DNA of 64,000 bases from Litorilituus sediminis (GTDB taxonomy: Bacteria > Pseudomonadota > Gammaproteobacteria > Enterobacterales > Alteromonadaceae): the NCBI RefSeq assembly GCF_004295665.1, contig NZ_CP034759.1:434001-498000 (forward strand). Direction: 5' to 3'. Below, piece after piece: positions 1 through 8,419 of the stretch. Each line of letters starts with the position of its first letter. Within the stretch, counting starts at the first letter, position 1. The position numbers and the translations under genes are program-made. The notes beneath the pieces were generated by a model. That model was given only the letters and a program-made list of their open reading frames with translations, searched no databases and was not told the DNA's origin.

Positions 1-598
1 CTAAGCCTAGTGATTCATAACTATCAATGATTTCTTGTTTACGATAACAATCATTACTGTGATCGTTAATTAAGCCTGCTGCCTGCAGGTGAGCATAAAT
101 TGTTGTCGAACCAACAAATTTAAAACCACGCTTTTTCAAATCTTTACTTAGGGCATCTGATACATGGTTAGTAGCAGGGTAGTCTTCAAGGTTATCAATA
201 TTGCTTACCTGAACTTTGTTATCAACAAATGCCCATATGTATTTCACAAAACTGCCAAATTCTTGTTGAATAGCAATAAATTGCTTAGCGTTATTGACAG
301 TTGCAGCTATTTTTCCTTTATGGCGAATAATACCGGTATCTTCTACTAAGCGTGCTTCATCTTCTGGCGTAAATGCTGCTACCTTGTTTACATCAAAATT
401 AGCAAAGGCTTTTCGATAACCTTCGCGACGTTTCAAAATGGTATACCAACTTAATCCTGCCTGGGCAGATTCAAGTACCAAGTATTCAAACATTTTATTG
501 TCATCTAATACTGGCACGCCCCATTCTTTATCATGGTAGTCAACATAATCTGCTTTTGAGGTATCTAACCAAGGGCAGCGACAACTATTTTTTTCCAT
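1..598 (-). CDS. tag: DNA-3-methyladenine glycosylase I (partial at window edge)
   Basis: Removes 3-methyladenine from alkylated DNA as the first step of base-excision repair in the cytoplasm. The ATG is at 598. The translation begins with a Cys-rich CRCPWLDT stretch and YHDKEWGVP, continues with the family block AGLSWYTILKRREGYRKAF, and carries the C-terminal NDHSNDC motif; the N-terminal Cys and His and this C-terminal His and Cys match the zinc site known for the family. The frame is still open at base 1 after about 199 codons. E. coli Tag is about 187 aa, so only a few residues are missing. It is transcribed away from the tRNA-Ser to its right. Confidence 0.93.
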   Translation of the reverse strand, partial: MEKNSCRCPWLDTSKADYVDYHDKEWGVPVLDDNKMFEYLVLESAQAGLSWYTILKRREGYRKAFANFDVNKVAAFTPEDEARLVEDTGIIRHKGKIAATVNNAKQFIAIQQEFGSFVKYIWAFVDNKVQVSNIDNLEDYPATNHVSDALSKDLKKRGFKFVGSTTIYAHLQAAGLINDHSNDCYRKQEIIDSYESLGL

Positions 599-775
599 TT
601 TTTATTCCTTAAAAGGCCAAGAATTGTTTGAATTCAAAGCAAGTTGTTTAATTTAATAGCAAATAAACATAAAACCACAAAAATTAGTGAAATAGTGCTT
701 TACAAGCTTTTATAGAGACTTTAATATTCGCCTCGTTCTCAAGCAAGCATTGTTTACAACTTACTTGAAACGATT

Positions 776-866
776 GGTGAGATGGCTGAGTGGTCGAAAG
801 CACTGGTCTTGAAAACCAGCAAGGGTTTGTAGCCCTTCTAGGGTTCAAATCCCTATCTCACCGCCA
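776..866 (+). tRNA. tRNA-Ser(UGA), copy 1
   Basis: A 91-nt class II tRNA. The acceptor stem GGTGAGA pairs with TCTCACC, the anticodon loop is CTTGAAA (anticodon TGA), there is a long variable arm, the T-loop is GGTTCAAATCC, and the 3' CCA is encoded. It is identical base for base to the copy at 10624-10714. A Rho-independent terminator follows directly. Confidence 0.97.
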
Positions 867-873
867 TACAGAG

Positions 874-904
874 AAGCCCGTTACGAAAGTAACGGGCTTT
901 TTTC
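874..904 (+). terminator. Rho-independent terminator of tRNA-Ser copy 1
   Basis: A 9-bp stem GCCCGTTAC / GTAACGGGC with a GAAA tetraloop is followed by six Ts. A close relative of this hairpin, sharing the GGGCTTTTTTCGTT tail, recurs at 5809-5840 on the far side of the accessory block. Confidence 0.9.
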
Positions 905-935
905 GTTCTAGTCTTTTTTTTTCTATTCATTCCTA

Positions 936-1819
936 GGGGCTGTTGATCTTTCGCGAGTGTTTTTTGAGCGGCATGGTAAAGCGTTATAATTTGCTTCGCC
1001 AAAAGTAAACTAACAACTCAATACCATGCCTAGACTAATGCTAACTGATAAGCGGTGGTTAAAGCTACTTCAAGTAATGAAGAGCACTGGCCGCATATAC
1101 AACAAACCAAAACACAGAATGACGTTTGAGGGGATATTATATCGACTGAGAACAGGCATCCCGTGGCGCGATTTACCAACAGAGTTTGGCGGCTGGAGTA
1201 GCATTTATCGTCGCTTTAATTTGTGGTCGAAGAAAGGCTTATTGAATATGCTATTCAATGAGTTAGCCAAACTTTCAGATTATGATTGGGTCTTTCTTGA
1301 TGGTTCTATAGTTCGAGCACACCAACACAGTACAGGGGCTGCTACTGACAATTCTGAACAAATAGGAAAAAGTCGAGGGGGAAATTCAACTAAAATTCAC
1401 TTGGCAGTGGATAGTGGTGGTTTGCCAATTTGCTTTGAGCTATCAGAAGGTCAACGACACGACATCGTTCATGCAGAAAGTTTGGTAGCGCAGTTAGATG
1501 ATGTAAATACCGTAGTTTGTGATAAAGGGTATGACAGTGAGCCATTTCGCAAATTTGTTCGAGAGCTGGGCGGGGTAACGGTTATTGCCAAACGTAATTA
1601 CGGACAAGACATAGATAAAACAAGCATGGATTGGTGCTTATACAAATATCGTCATTTGGTTGAAAATGCATTTGCGAGAATCAAGCATTTTAGAGCTATT
1701 TCAACGAGATATGATAAATTAGGAAGGAATTATGCCAGCATGGTATCGCTGGCATTTATGTTAATGTGGCTACCGATGTACTGCTGAACAAGATATGTAC
1801 AGCAAAGATCAACAACCCC
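936..1819 (+). mobile_element. IS5-family insertion sequence, 884 bp, intact
   Basis: The element is bounded by imperfect inverted repeats. The left end reads GGGGCTGTTGATCTTT from 936; the right end, on the minus strand from 1819, reads GGGGTTGTTGATCTTT. A TA dinucleotide lies at each junction (934-935 and 1820-1821), fitting the short target duplication of several IS5 subgroups. It carries one transposase gene that fills most of its length. It sits just downstream of the tRNA-Ser terminator and upstream of a truncated NERD gene. No second copy is present in the window. Confidence 0.92.
1026..1787 (+). CDS. IS5-family DDE transposase
   Basis: This 253-aa transposase cuts and joins the ends of the surrounding IS. 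The N-terminal region carries GIPWRDLPTEFGGWSSIYRRF, typical of the family (DUF4096-like). The DDE catalytic signature is visible as the Asp of FLDGS, the Asp of VVCDKGYDS, and the Glu of VENAFARIKHFRAISTRYDK. No frameshift or internal stop is seen, and the gene lies within both inverted repeats, so it is probably active. The ATG is close behind the left end of the element. Confidence 0.93.
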   Translation: MPRLMLTDKRWLKLLQVMKSTGRIYNKPKHRMTFEGILYRLRTGIPWRDLPTEFGGWSSIYRRFNLWSKKGLLNMLFNELAKLSDYDWVFLDGSIVRAHQHSTGAATDNSEQIGKSRGGNSTKIHLAVDSGGLPICFELSEGQRHDIVHAESLVAQLDDVNTVVCDKGYDSEPFRKFVRELGGVTVIAKRNYGQDIDKTSMDWCLYKYRHLVENAFARIKHFRAISTRYDKLGRNYASMVSLAFMLMWLPMYC

Positions 1820-1994
1820 TAGCAATTAGTTTAACTATTTCTCAAAAAGAACATTTCAGAACTTTATAAATACGCACTGTAATGGCGTGTAATGTTCATT
1901 GCAAAAATACTATGCCATAGTCCGCCTAATTAATTGAGTAGTTACAATTTCAATTGTTGTATTTACTTTTACTGATATAAAGGCTGTAGTAACG

Positions 1995-2138
1995 GTGAAT
2001 TTATCTATTTACCTCAACATGATGATGAATGCCGCATTGTATCTAATACCGATCTTCATATTTGTTGTCATCATAAAATCTGCATGGTTTAAAGGTGTAA
2101 TAGGTGAGTGGCAAGTTAACTTGCTCATTAAATATTAA
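1995..2138 (+). pseudogene. 5' remnant of a NERD-domain (nuclease-related) membrane protein
   Basis: A 47-codon open frame starting at GTG 1995 (or the ATG run at 2019) encodes a hydrophobic segment, LYLIPIFIFVVIIKSAWF, followed by FKGVIGEWQVNLLIKY and a stop. A membrane anchor followed by KGxxGEWQVNxLL is how NERD-domain proteins typically begin. The rest of the domain, including its catalytic-like residues, is absent; no continuation was found in the next 140 bp or right of the ABC operon. The frame ends three bases before the ABC-3C operon, so the operon or an earlier insertion probably cut the gene. Family identification rests on memory of the motif. Confidence 0.6.
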
Positions 2139-2140
2139 TA

Positions 2141-3064
2141 ATGACTAAAGAATTTAAAGAAATAAACGACCCTAAGTCATGGGAGAAGTACTTTAAAACA
2201 CTCTTGAAATATCATTTGGGGCAGGCAAATGTGTTTGATATTCCTGACCAAAATGAAGGTGATTGGGGAGTTGAATGTTATACTGCTTGTGGTCAAGTAT
2301 TTCAGTGCTACTTTCCTGATGCACAACACTCTGTTACAAAGCTCTATGAAAAGCAGCGTGAAAAAATCAACGACGATCTAAAAAAGCTAACAATTACTAA
2401 TGCAAATGTGTGGAAAGAAATTTTCATCAATCACGGTATTAAAGTTAAAAGTTGGGTACTCGCAACCCCTTTATTTAACAACAAAATGTTAGCTAAGTAT
2501 ATTGCTAAAAAGACTAAAGAAGTAAGAGATCTAAATTTAGATTTTATTGATGAAAATTTCCGAGTTTCAGTTCAAACTGCTGATGATTATCCTTTAGAGC
2601 AACAGCAACTTGCTAATTGTTTTACTCAGCTAAGATTAAATGTTGACGTAGTTTCTGATGATGACCTTGCTGAATGGATTAATGAAAATGTAGGTTTCTT
2701 GTCCGATTTACACCCTAAACTGGTTATTCTAGCTGAGCACGATGAAACTGAAATAAATAATCAAAAACATGTTATTTCGCATTTCTATTTAAATTATCAA
2801 AATATGTTAGATGTCTTGTCACGGGACTATCCACAAATTCATATTTCGGTTATTGATTGTGTCAACGCACGGAAAAACTCACTCAAGCAAAGAATTTCAT
2901 TTCTTGGAAAACAAAAAGCTCCGTCCACTTTATTAGAAGAGCATATTGAGCAATTAGAAAAAGATTTAGAAAGTGTTGTCCCGAATATATTTGGTGGCAC
3001 GCGCACTGACATGTGCTATGGAGTTATTGCCAGTTGGTTAATTGAATGCCCGTTGAGGTTTTAA
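2141..3064 (+). CDS. ABC-three-component-type effector, nuclease-like N-terminus
   Basis: First gene of a tight three-gene operon, 307 aa. The N-terminal region has Asp41, Glu45 and Gln55 in the pattern GDWGVECYTACGQVFQCYF. This resembles the D-x(n)-E-x-Q core of restriction-endonuclease-like folds, with the usual Lys missing, and is followed by the YFPD seen in ABC-3C effectors. The rest is mixed alpha/beta with a charged helical tail (about residues 245-280) and no recognised domain. The stop codon overlaps the next start in TAATG, implying translational coupling. In known ABC-3C loci, an effector, a middle component and an SMC-like ATPase act together against invaders. The nuclease role is an inference; a structural comparison would settle it. 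Confidence 0.6.
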   Translation: MTKEFKEINDPKSWEKYFKTLLKYHLGQANVFDIPDQNEGDWGVECYTACGQVFQCYFPDAQHSVTKLYEKQREKINDDLKKLTITNANVWKEIFINHGIKVKSWVLATPLFNNKMLAKYIAKKTKEVRDLNLDFIDENFRVSVQTADDYPLEQQQLANCFTQLRLNVDVVSDDDLAEWINENVGFLSDLHPKLVILAEHDETEINNQKHVISHFYLNYQNMLDVLSRDYPQIHISVIDCVNARKNSLKQRISFLGKQKAPSTLLEEHIEQLEKDLESVVPNIFGGTRTDMCYGVIASWLIECPLRF

Positions 3065-3525
3065 TGGATTTAAAACAATTAGTAACACAAAAAGAGTTTT
3101 ATATAAGCAATAGAAAAGAGTTTATTTCTTGCGAATTAAGACCTGTTTGGCGAATTTCACTCTTAGTTTTGATTGTCAAGTTCGTTGGAAGAGCGAACAA
3201 AGCATCAAGAAACAAAATACATTTAGTTAACTGGGCTTTAAAAAAATCGGAACATGTGGATAGCTATATTAGTTATACGCAGCAAAGAACTAATAAACGT
3301 CCATTTATTAACTTAGATCCAGCAATGGATAAAGCAATCGATTACGCTTTGTATTCGAAACTAGTAACTGTTGATAATAACCGAGTGACTTTATCAGATG
3401 CGGGGATTGAATTAGCAAATCAATTAATGAAATTAGAGGCTTTTGAAGTAGAAAAGTCTGTTTTTAAAAGCATGAAGTCAAATTTATCAGAAGATAAAGT
3501 AACCAAAGCGTTCGAAGGGAAGTAA
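3064..3525 (+). CDS. ABC-three-component-type middle component
   Basis: A small protein of 153 aa. The start is placed at ATG 3064 because it overlaps the previous stop in TAATG and has GAGG five bases upstream; an in-frame ATG at 3046 is possible. It has an N-terminal PVWRISLLVLIVKFVGR segment, a basic region with AxNKIHLVNWALK, and a C-terminal part (ALYSKLVTVDNNRVTLSDAGIELANQL by pieces) that looks like a winged-helix beta-wing. Middle components of ABC-3C loci are of this size and bridge the effector and the ATPase. The assignment rests mainly on operon position and length. Confidence 0.55.
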   Translation: MDLKQLVTQKEFYISNRKEFISCELRPVWRISLLVLIVKFVGRANKASRNKIHLVNWALKKSEHVDSYISYTQQRTNKRPFINLDPAMDKAIDYALYSKLVTVDNNRVTLSDAGIELANQLMKLEAFEVEKSVFKSMKSNLSEDKVTKAFEGK

Positions 3526-3527
3526 TA

Positions 3528-5561
3528 ATGTCATTGAGTTTAAAACGGCTAGTTGTAAAAATTAAAACTATGGGAGGAGGTCCATTTGGTTTAGATGTCG
3601 CTTTTGAAGATGGATTGGTCGTTATTCGATTAGACAACACTCATGGTAAGTCTACTTGTTTAAACTCAATTGCGTATGCTTTGGGTATGGAAAAAGGTAT
3701 TGGTGCGACTAATCGATTCCCTTTTACTCCAGTAATGAATAAAGTGCTAGAATTTGAGGGCGTTAAATATGATGTTGTTAGCTCCGAGGTTTATTTACAA
3801 GTATCTAATGGAGCCTATGAATATACCTTAAGGCGAGATGTTTTTGGCTATCAAAGTAATACAGATATTATTAATGTCCAAAAAGGTGATATTGATAATT
3901 TTGTACCTGAAGTCAGTGAGAAATATTACATAAATAGAGTCAATGATACGAGTAGTGAACGTGGTTTTTATGCATGGTTTTGTTCATTTATTGGCTGGAA
4001 GTTACCTACAGTACCAAAAACTGATGGGGGGGAGAGCTTACTTTACCCTGCAACAATATTTCCACTACTTTTTGTTGAACAAAAGCGTGGATGGACAGGT
4101 ATACAATCGACACTTCCCTATTATTTCAAAATAAAAGATGTACGAAAGCGAGCCATAGAGTTTATGTTAGATCTCGGTGTACATGATTTATTGGTTAAGA
4201 AACAACAACTGAAGTTTAAATACGACAAGTTATTAAATTACTGGGAACAGTGGTACTTCCAACTAAGCAATAAAGCAAAACTAATTCGAGGAGAGATTGT
4301 TGGTTTAAAGAAACAGCCACATAAAGAGTTTTCTGTTCATGCAATTGAAGTTGAAGTTAGTTACAAGAAAAGAATGATTTTGTTAGATGACTTACTTGTA
4401 AAGTACAAAGCCGATCTAGAAGCTGCAAAAGCTCAAAGAGTAAAAGAAGTAAATTCGGATTTTGATGTTAACAGAGTTAAAGAGATAATTGCTGAAAAAG
4501 AAATATTGCTGCAAGTCGAGCAAGATAATTACAATGAAGAATTGCAAAAACTTCAATTACTAGGGAGTAACCTATCAAGTTTGAAGTTACGCCTAGATTC
4601 ACTCAATGAAAATAAACGAAAATATGAAGATCTTAAAAAAATTAATGAGTTAGACTCATTAAATGGCCTAAGCATAGATGAAGGAAACTGTCCTGCTTGT
4701 GAACAGCCAGTTGAAGATGCATTACTGCCGAATATCGTAGAGCATGATGTAATGTCAGCTAGTGAGAGCTTATTGTATCTAAAAAATCAACTCAAAACAT
4801 TTTCATTTATATTTGACAACTCTCAATCTGAATTTGAAAAACAACAAAACGTTGTAAATGTCTCAAGAGATAGCCTATTTGAATTGAAAGCAGCAATTAG
4901 GCGTTTAAATGAAAGTATAACAGATGTATCAAAAACTAATGTTGAAGAATTTATTCGTGAAGAAGTGAAATTAGAAGAGCAAATTAAATTACTAGAAGAA
5001 GTTCGTTCTTTTAGAGAACAAGTTAAAGCTGAACTAGATGTACTTAATCGAAATATTGAGACAACGAAAACATCCATAGATAAAATACCCAGAGACGGTT
5101 TGACTCGCTTAGATCGCACTAAGCTGAAACAATTGAAGGCTCTATTGATTGAAAATGAAGTAGAGTATGGATTTAGCAGCTTTTCTCCATATGAATTAAA
5201 TATATCTCATGATACTTATCTTCCTGCTATTGAAAACTACGACCTTGGTTTCGATACTTCAGCAAGTGATAGCATTAGGATTATTTGGGGCTATTTAATT
5301 AGTATGATGGAGCTGTCTCGTGAATTTGATACTAATCATCCTGGCTTATTAATTTTTGATGAGCCTCGTCAGCAGGATGCTGATCACGTAAGTTTTAGTA
5401 GCTTATTAAGACGAGCAGCTATGACTAAGAAAAATAACCAGCAGATAATTTTGGCCACATCTGAAAAAACTGATTCACTTAAAGTTGCCACCCAAAATTT
5501 AGATTTTACTTTGATTGATTTAACAGAAAGTGGTGAAAAAATAATGAGGCCATTATCTTAG
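3528..5561 (+). CDS. SMC/Rad50-like ABC ATPase of ABC-three-component-type system
   Basis: A 677-aa ATPase with a split head. Walker A is RLDNTHGKST (about residues 34-43, Lys41). A long charged coiled coil covers roughly 215-520 and contains the zinc-hook pair CPAC at residues 388-391. Walker B is LLIFDEP near residue 607, followed by RQQDADHVSF and a D/H-loop region, LATSEKTD. This is the layout of Rad50/RecN-type proteins, in which ATP binding closes the heads on DNA. AGGGAAG precedes the ATG, three bases after the middle-component stop. Together with the two upstream genes it forms a self-contained operon, most likely for defence. Confidence 0.8.
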   Translation: MSLSLKRLVVKIKTMGGGPFGLDVAFEDGLVVIRLDNTHGKSTCLNSIAYALGMEKGIGATNRFPFTPVMNKVLEFEGVKYDVVSSEVYLQVSNGAYEYTLRRDVFGYQSNTDIINVQKGDIDNFVPEVSEKYYINRVNDTSSERGFYAWFCSFIGWKLPTVPKTDGGESLLYPATIFPLLFVEQKRGWTGIQSTLPYYFKIKDVRKRAIEFMLDLGVHDLLVKKQQLKFKYDKLLNYWEQWYFQLSNKAKLIRGEIVGLKKQPHKEFSVHAIEVEVSYKKRMILLDDLLVKYKADLEAAKAQRVKEVNSDFDVNRVKEIIAEKEILLQVEQDNYNEELQKLQLLGSNLSSLKLRLDSLNENKRKYEDLKKINELDSLNGLSIDEGNCPACEQPVEDALLPNIVEHDVMSASESLLYLKNQLKTFSFIFDNSQSEFEKQQNVVNVSRDSLFELKAAIRRLNESITDVSKTNVEEFIREEVKLEEQIKLLEEVRSFREQVKAELDVLNRNIETTKTSIDKIPRDGLTRLDRTKLKQLKALLIENEVEYGFSSFSPYELNISHDTYLPAIENYDLGFDTSASDSIRIIWGYLISMMELSREFDTNHPGLLIFDEPRQQDADHVSFSSLLRRAAMTKKNNQQIILATSEKTDSLKVATQNLDFTLIDLTESGEKIMRPLS

Positions 5562-5806
5562 TTTTAACGATTTTCTCTCAAAGAAGCCTGCGAAATCTAA
5601 TTTTAGTTATTTCAAGTAAGGCGCGCTTTTTAAAATAGCTGGATCACATGTGTACGCAGAAATTAGAAAATTATGAGCACTATGCTGTTAGAGTGATGCC
5701 CGCAAACATACCAAAAATTATTAGTTCGTGAGCACTCGATAAAATAATTATAGTTAACTTAGCTTTAATTAGTAATAGGCAGCCCTATGATGGTGATGAA
5801 CAAATT

Positions 5807-5838
5807 TAGCCCGTTACTTTCGTAATGGGCTTTTTTCG
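5807..5838 (+). terminator. Terminator-like hairpin, right flank of accessory block
   Basis: The stem GCCCGTTAC / GTAATGGGC (5809-5830, loop TTTC) is followed by six Ts and CGTT, oriented to stop rightward transcription. It ends the 246-bp tail after the ABC ATPase. The rest of 5562-5902 holds no gene that can be supported. It matches the tRNA-Ser terminator at 876-907 in 27 of 32 positions, the loop being the reverse complement. Confidence 0.8.
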
Positions 5839-5902
5839 TTTGATTGTCATAAAAACTAACAGTGCTTTTGCGTAAAACCTATTGCTACAGTTAAAATCTG
5901 CG

Positions 5903-6508
5903 CTACTTTACTTTGGTAAAAGTTAATAGTCGGTTATTAGCAGGCATACTATAGTCTTCAACTAAGGCTAAATTGGAAGATGTCGCTAATTTTAAAATTG
6001 ATTCGATGTCTCGAATGCCACTTTCACTGTTTCTCTCTTTTAACCAAAGGTCAAAGTCAGCATTGCTCTGGCTGGTAAAGTTACCTTGGTAATTAAACGG
6101 TCCATAAATACAAATAACTGCGTTAGCGGGTAGGTTTTTCTCAATAAGCTTAAAGAAGTTAACCACTAATGGCCAACTCACTATATGAAGTGTATTGGCG
6201 GTATATAAAGCATCGATGGGTCGGTTTTTATCGAGCTGTGGAAATGAATCATCAAGGTCTAGCACAATAGGTTTTTGTACATTATCCAAAGCAGCTTCAT
6301 CTAGCCAGGCGTTAATACCAGCATGGTTCACCAACAAATCACTGGTTTGCCAAGTTAGGTGGGGCAGATGCTGGCCGAAAAATACGGCATGTTGTCCTGT
6401 TCCTGAGCCCACTTCTAATACGTGATTAACCGTTGAAAATTCTTTAGTCAAAATCTCTAAAATTGGTCGCTTGTTGTTTTCACATGCTTGTGAGAATGGT
6501 TTATTCAT
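5903..6508 (-). CDS. DUF938 SAM-dependent methyltransferase
   Basis: A 201-aa class I methyltransferase of the DUF938 family. It begins MNKPFSQACENNKRPIL, the usual family opening, and has the SAM-binding glycine motif LEVGSGTGQHAVFF (about residues 34-47). Further family features are TANTLHIVSW and the C-terminal IYGPFNYQGNFTSQSN and IRDIESI. The substrate is unknown for the family. It lies 17 bp downstream of the GNAT-like gene on the same strand and is probably co-transcribed with it. Confidence 0.85.
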   Translation of the reverse strand: MNKPFSQACENNKRPILEILTKEFSTVNHVLEVGSGTGQHAVFFGQHLPHLTWQTSDLLVNHAGINAWLDEAALDNVQKPIVLDLDDSFPQLDKNRPIDALYTANTLHIVSWPLVVNFFKLIEKNLPANAVICIYGPFNYQGNFTSQSNADFDLWLKERNSESGIRDIESILKLATSSNLALVEDYSMPANNRLLTFTKVK

Positions 6509-6525
6509 TGTTTTATCTTAATTTA

Positions 6526-7659
6526 CTATTCATTATTTTTAAAAGGTAGTTTCGAACGACACTGTTGTTGATGCGTTAGCATATGGTGTTGCTCTTGTTT
6601 ACAAAACTGTTTAATGGCTGATTGAAAACCCGAATGTTTTACCCAGTGGTAAGAGTGAGTTAATACTGGCTCGAAACCTCGACTAATTTTGTGCTCACCC
6701 TGAGTTCCGGGGTTAAATCGGCTTAATTTGTTTTCTATACAAAACTCAATACCTAGATAATAGCAAAGCTCAAAGTGCAAATTTTTGTATGATTTAGTAC
6801 AGCCCCAGTATCGTCCATACAATTGTTGGTCATCGTAAAAAAAGAGTGCACAGGCAACATCTTCATGTCCATCATTGGCAATATTTAATAAGAGCTTATT
6901 GTTTGTATCTTTAACTAACAGCTCAAAGAACGCATAACTTAAGTGCGGCTGGTGGCCACGTTTCAAGTAAGTTAGTTGATACGTTAAATAAAAAAAGTCG
7001 AGATCTTGTTTGCTGATTTCGTCGGTTTTTAATTGGCGAATGCTTATTCCTTGTTGCGCAATTGAACATCTTTCTTTGAGGGTGTTTTTTCGTTTTCGTG
7101 ATGTGAACTTAAGCAGAAAATCATCGAATGTTTTATAGCCTTGATTAAACCAATGAAACTGTACCGTATTACGTTGAAAGATATTTTCTGGCAGTGGTAT
7201 ATCTAACGCTTGGCAATATAATATGTGCCAGCTATTAATATTGGTTTGATTACAGTGCTTAGTTAAGGATGAAAATAGCTGCTGTATCTCCAGCTGAGAT
7301 GACAGTAATTTTTCACAAGTTACTGGCGTAAAAGGAATGGTCGCAACCAATTTAGGATAATAATCTATTCCGTTACGATGATACGCCTCGGCCCAATCCC
7401 AATCAAAAACATACTCACCCCATGAATGATTTTTCAAATACATTGGCATTAAGCCGATTACTTCATTATCGCTAGTCGCGACTAAATGATGAGCTTGCCA
7501 GCCTTGTTTAGCACTAACAGACTGACTTTTTTCTAGCGCATTTAATAAAGAATATTGATTGAATGGGGTATTAGATCGAGTTAATTTTTGCCAATTGCAC
7601 GAGGGAACTTTGTCGATGCTATCAATGAAGCGAATAGTTACATCTGAATTCAATCGCAA
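6526..7659 (-). CDS. DUF482/GNAT-type (FemAB-like) acyltransferase
   Basis: A 377-aa protein of the COG3146 type, related to FemAB and GNAT aminoacyl/acetyl transferases. Features include NTPFNQYSLLNALE near the N-terminus, VIGLMPMYLKNHSWGEYVFDWDWA, RKRKNTLKERCS in the middle, and the strongly conserved YGRYWGC, FELCYYLGIEFCIENKLSRFNPGTQGEHKISRGFEP and HSYHW blocks at the C-terminus (quoted in pieces). No signal peptide, so probably cytoplasmic. The acceptor is unknown. It leads a two-gene operon with the DUF938 methyltransferase. Confidence 0.82.
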   Translation of the reverse strand: MRLNSDVTIRFIDSIDKVPSCNWQKLTRSNTPFNQYSLLNALEKSQSVSAKQGWQAHHLVATSDNEVIGLMPMYLKNHSWGEYVFDWDWAEAYHRNGIDYYPKLVATIPFTPVTCEKLLSSQLEIQQLFSSLTKHCNQTNINSWHILYCQALDIPLPENIFQRNTVQFHWFNQGYKTFDDFLLKFTSRKRKNTLKERCSIAQQGISIRQLKTDEISKQDLDFFYLTYQLTYLKRGHQPHLSYAFFELLVKDTNNKLLLNIANDGHEDVACALFFYDDQQLYGRYWGCTKSYKNLHFELCYYLGIEFCIENKLSRFNPGTQGEHKISRGFEPVLTHSYHWVKHSGFQSAIKQFCKQEQHHMLTHQQQCRSKLPFKNNE

Positions 7660-8002
7660 ATCCCTTATTTGTTGGTAATTATTTGAATATTAGCTCTTGC
7701 TCACTTTTATAATGTAAACCTGAGTTAATAGCAATTTTATAAATTGAAAAGCGGTCACTATTTACTTTATTGGCACTGTTTTATATTCAATCCAAATCTA
7801 TCTGCTATTTTTAGGGAACGTGCAATTTACCATTTTTGTCTTAGCTAAAAAATTAATCTAGTTAATTAAACGTTTGCGATGGCAATGGGTATTGGAGTTT
7901 GCTATTAATAGTTAGAATATAAAAATGCGCACGATTAAGTTGTTATGCGTTTTATATGTAAATATGGTTGTTTATATTTTATAACTAATTAAGGATTTTG
8001 AA
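7660..8002. other. 343-bp intergenic region without a gene
   Basis: A divergent promoter region between the acyltransferase and the DUF1428 gene. It is very AT-rich and no ORF, tRNA or strong hairpin was seen. AAGGA seven bases before 8003 is the ribosome-binding site of the DUF1428 gene. Confidence 0.6.
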
Positions 8003-8356
8003 ATGAGTTATGTAGACGGATTTGTTGCAGCTGTACCCAACGAGAATAAAGAAAAATACATTGAACACGCAAAGGCTTCTGCTGTTGTATTTAAAGAGCA
8101 TGGCGCATTAAAGGTTGTTGAAACTTGGCAAGATGATGTTCCCGATGGTGAAATCACCTCATTCCCAATGGCTGTTAAGCGAGAAGCAAATGAGTCAGTG
8201 GTTTTCTCTTGGATTATTTGGCCTTCTAAGGAAACCCGTGAGGCAGGGTGGCAGGCGTTGATTGAAGACCCACGAATGGACCCTGAAAATTGCCCGATGC
8301 CTTTTGATGGTAAACGTTTAATTTATGGTGGCTTTAATATTCTTCTTGATGAATAA
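8003..8356 (+). CDS. DUF1428 domain protein (YbaA-like)
   Basis: A 117-aa cytoplasmic protein of the DUF1428 family, a dimeric alpha/beta-barrel fold of unknown function. The family hallmarks are present: MSYVDGFVAAVP at the start, ALKVVETWQDDVPDGEITSF in the middle, VVFSWIIWPSK, and the C-terminal DPRMDPE, MPFDGKRLIYGGF. Length is normal for the family (about 115-120 aa). AAGGA stands at good spacing before the ATG. It is monocistronic and converges with the GGDEF gene, whose stop is 63 bp away. Confidence 0.9.
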   Translation: MSYVDGFVAAVPNENKEKYIEHAKASAVVFKEHGALKVVETWQDDVPDGEITSFPMAVKREANESVVFSWIIWPSKETREAGWQALIEDPRMDPENCPMPFDGKRLIYGGFNILLDE

Positions 8357-8419
8357 CTTAACCATACAAGATCATTAAATAGCAGCGCTGCAACTCTAGT
8401 TCAAAAATTAACCGTGTAA

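Noticed and set aside
776..866. tRNA-Ser as a classical integrase attachment site for the ABC-3C block
   Set aside because: No copy of the tRNA 3' end is found at the right end of the block and no integrase gene lies inside it; only the terminator repeat is shared.
4823..5119. 98-codon minus-strand open frame within the ABC ATPase gene
   Set aside because: Ser-rich shadow of the coiled-coil coding strand; the plus-strand protein has clear motifs on both sides.
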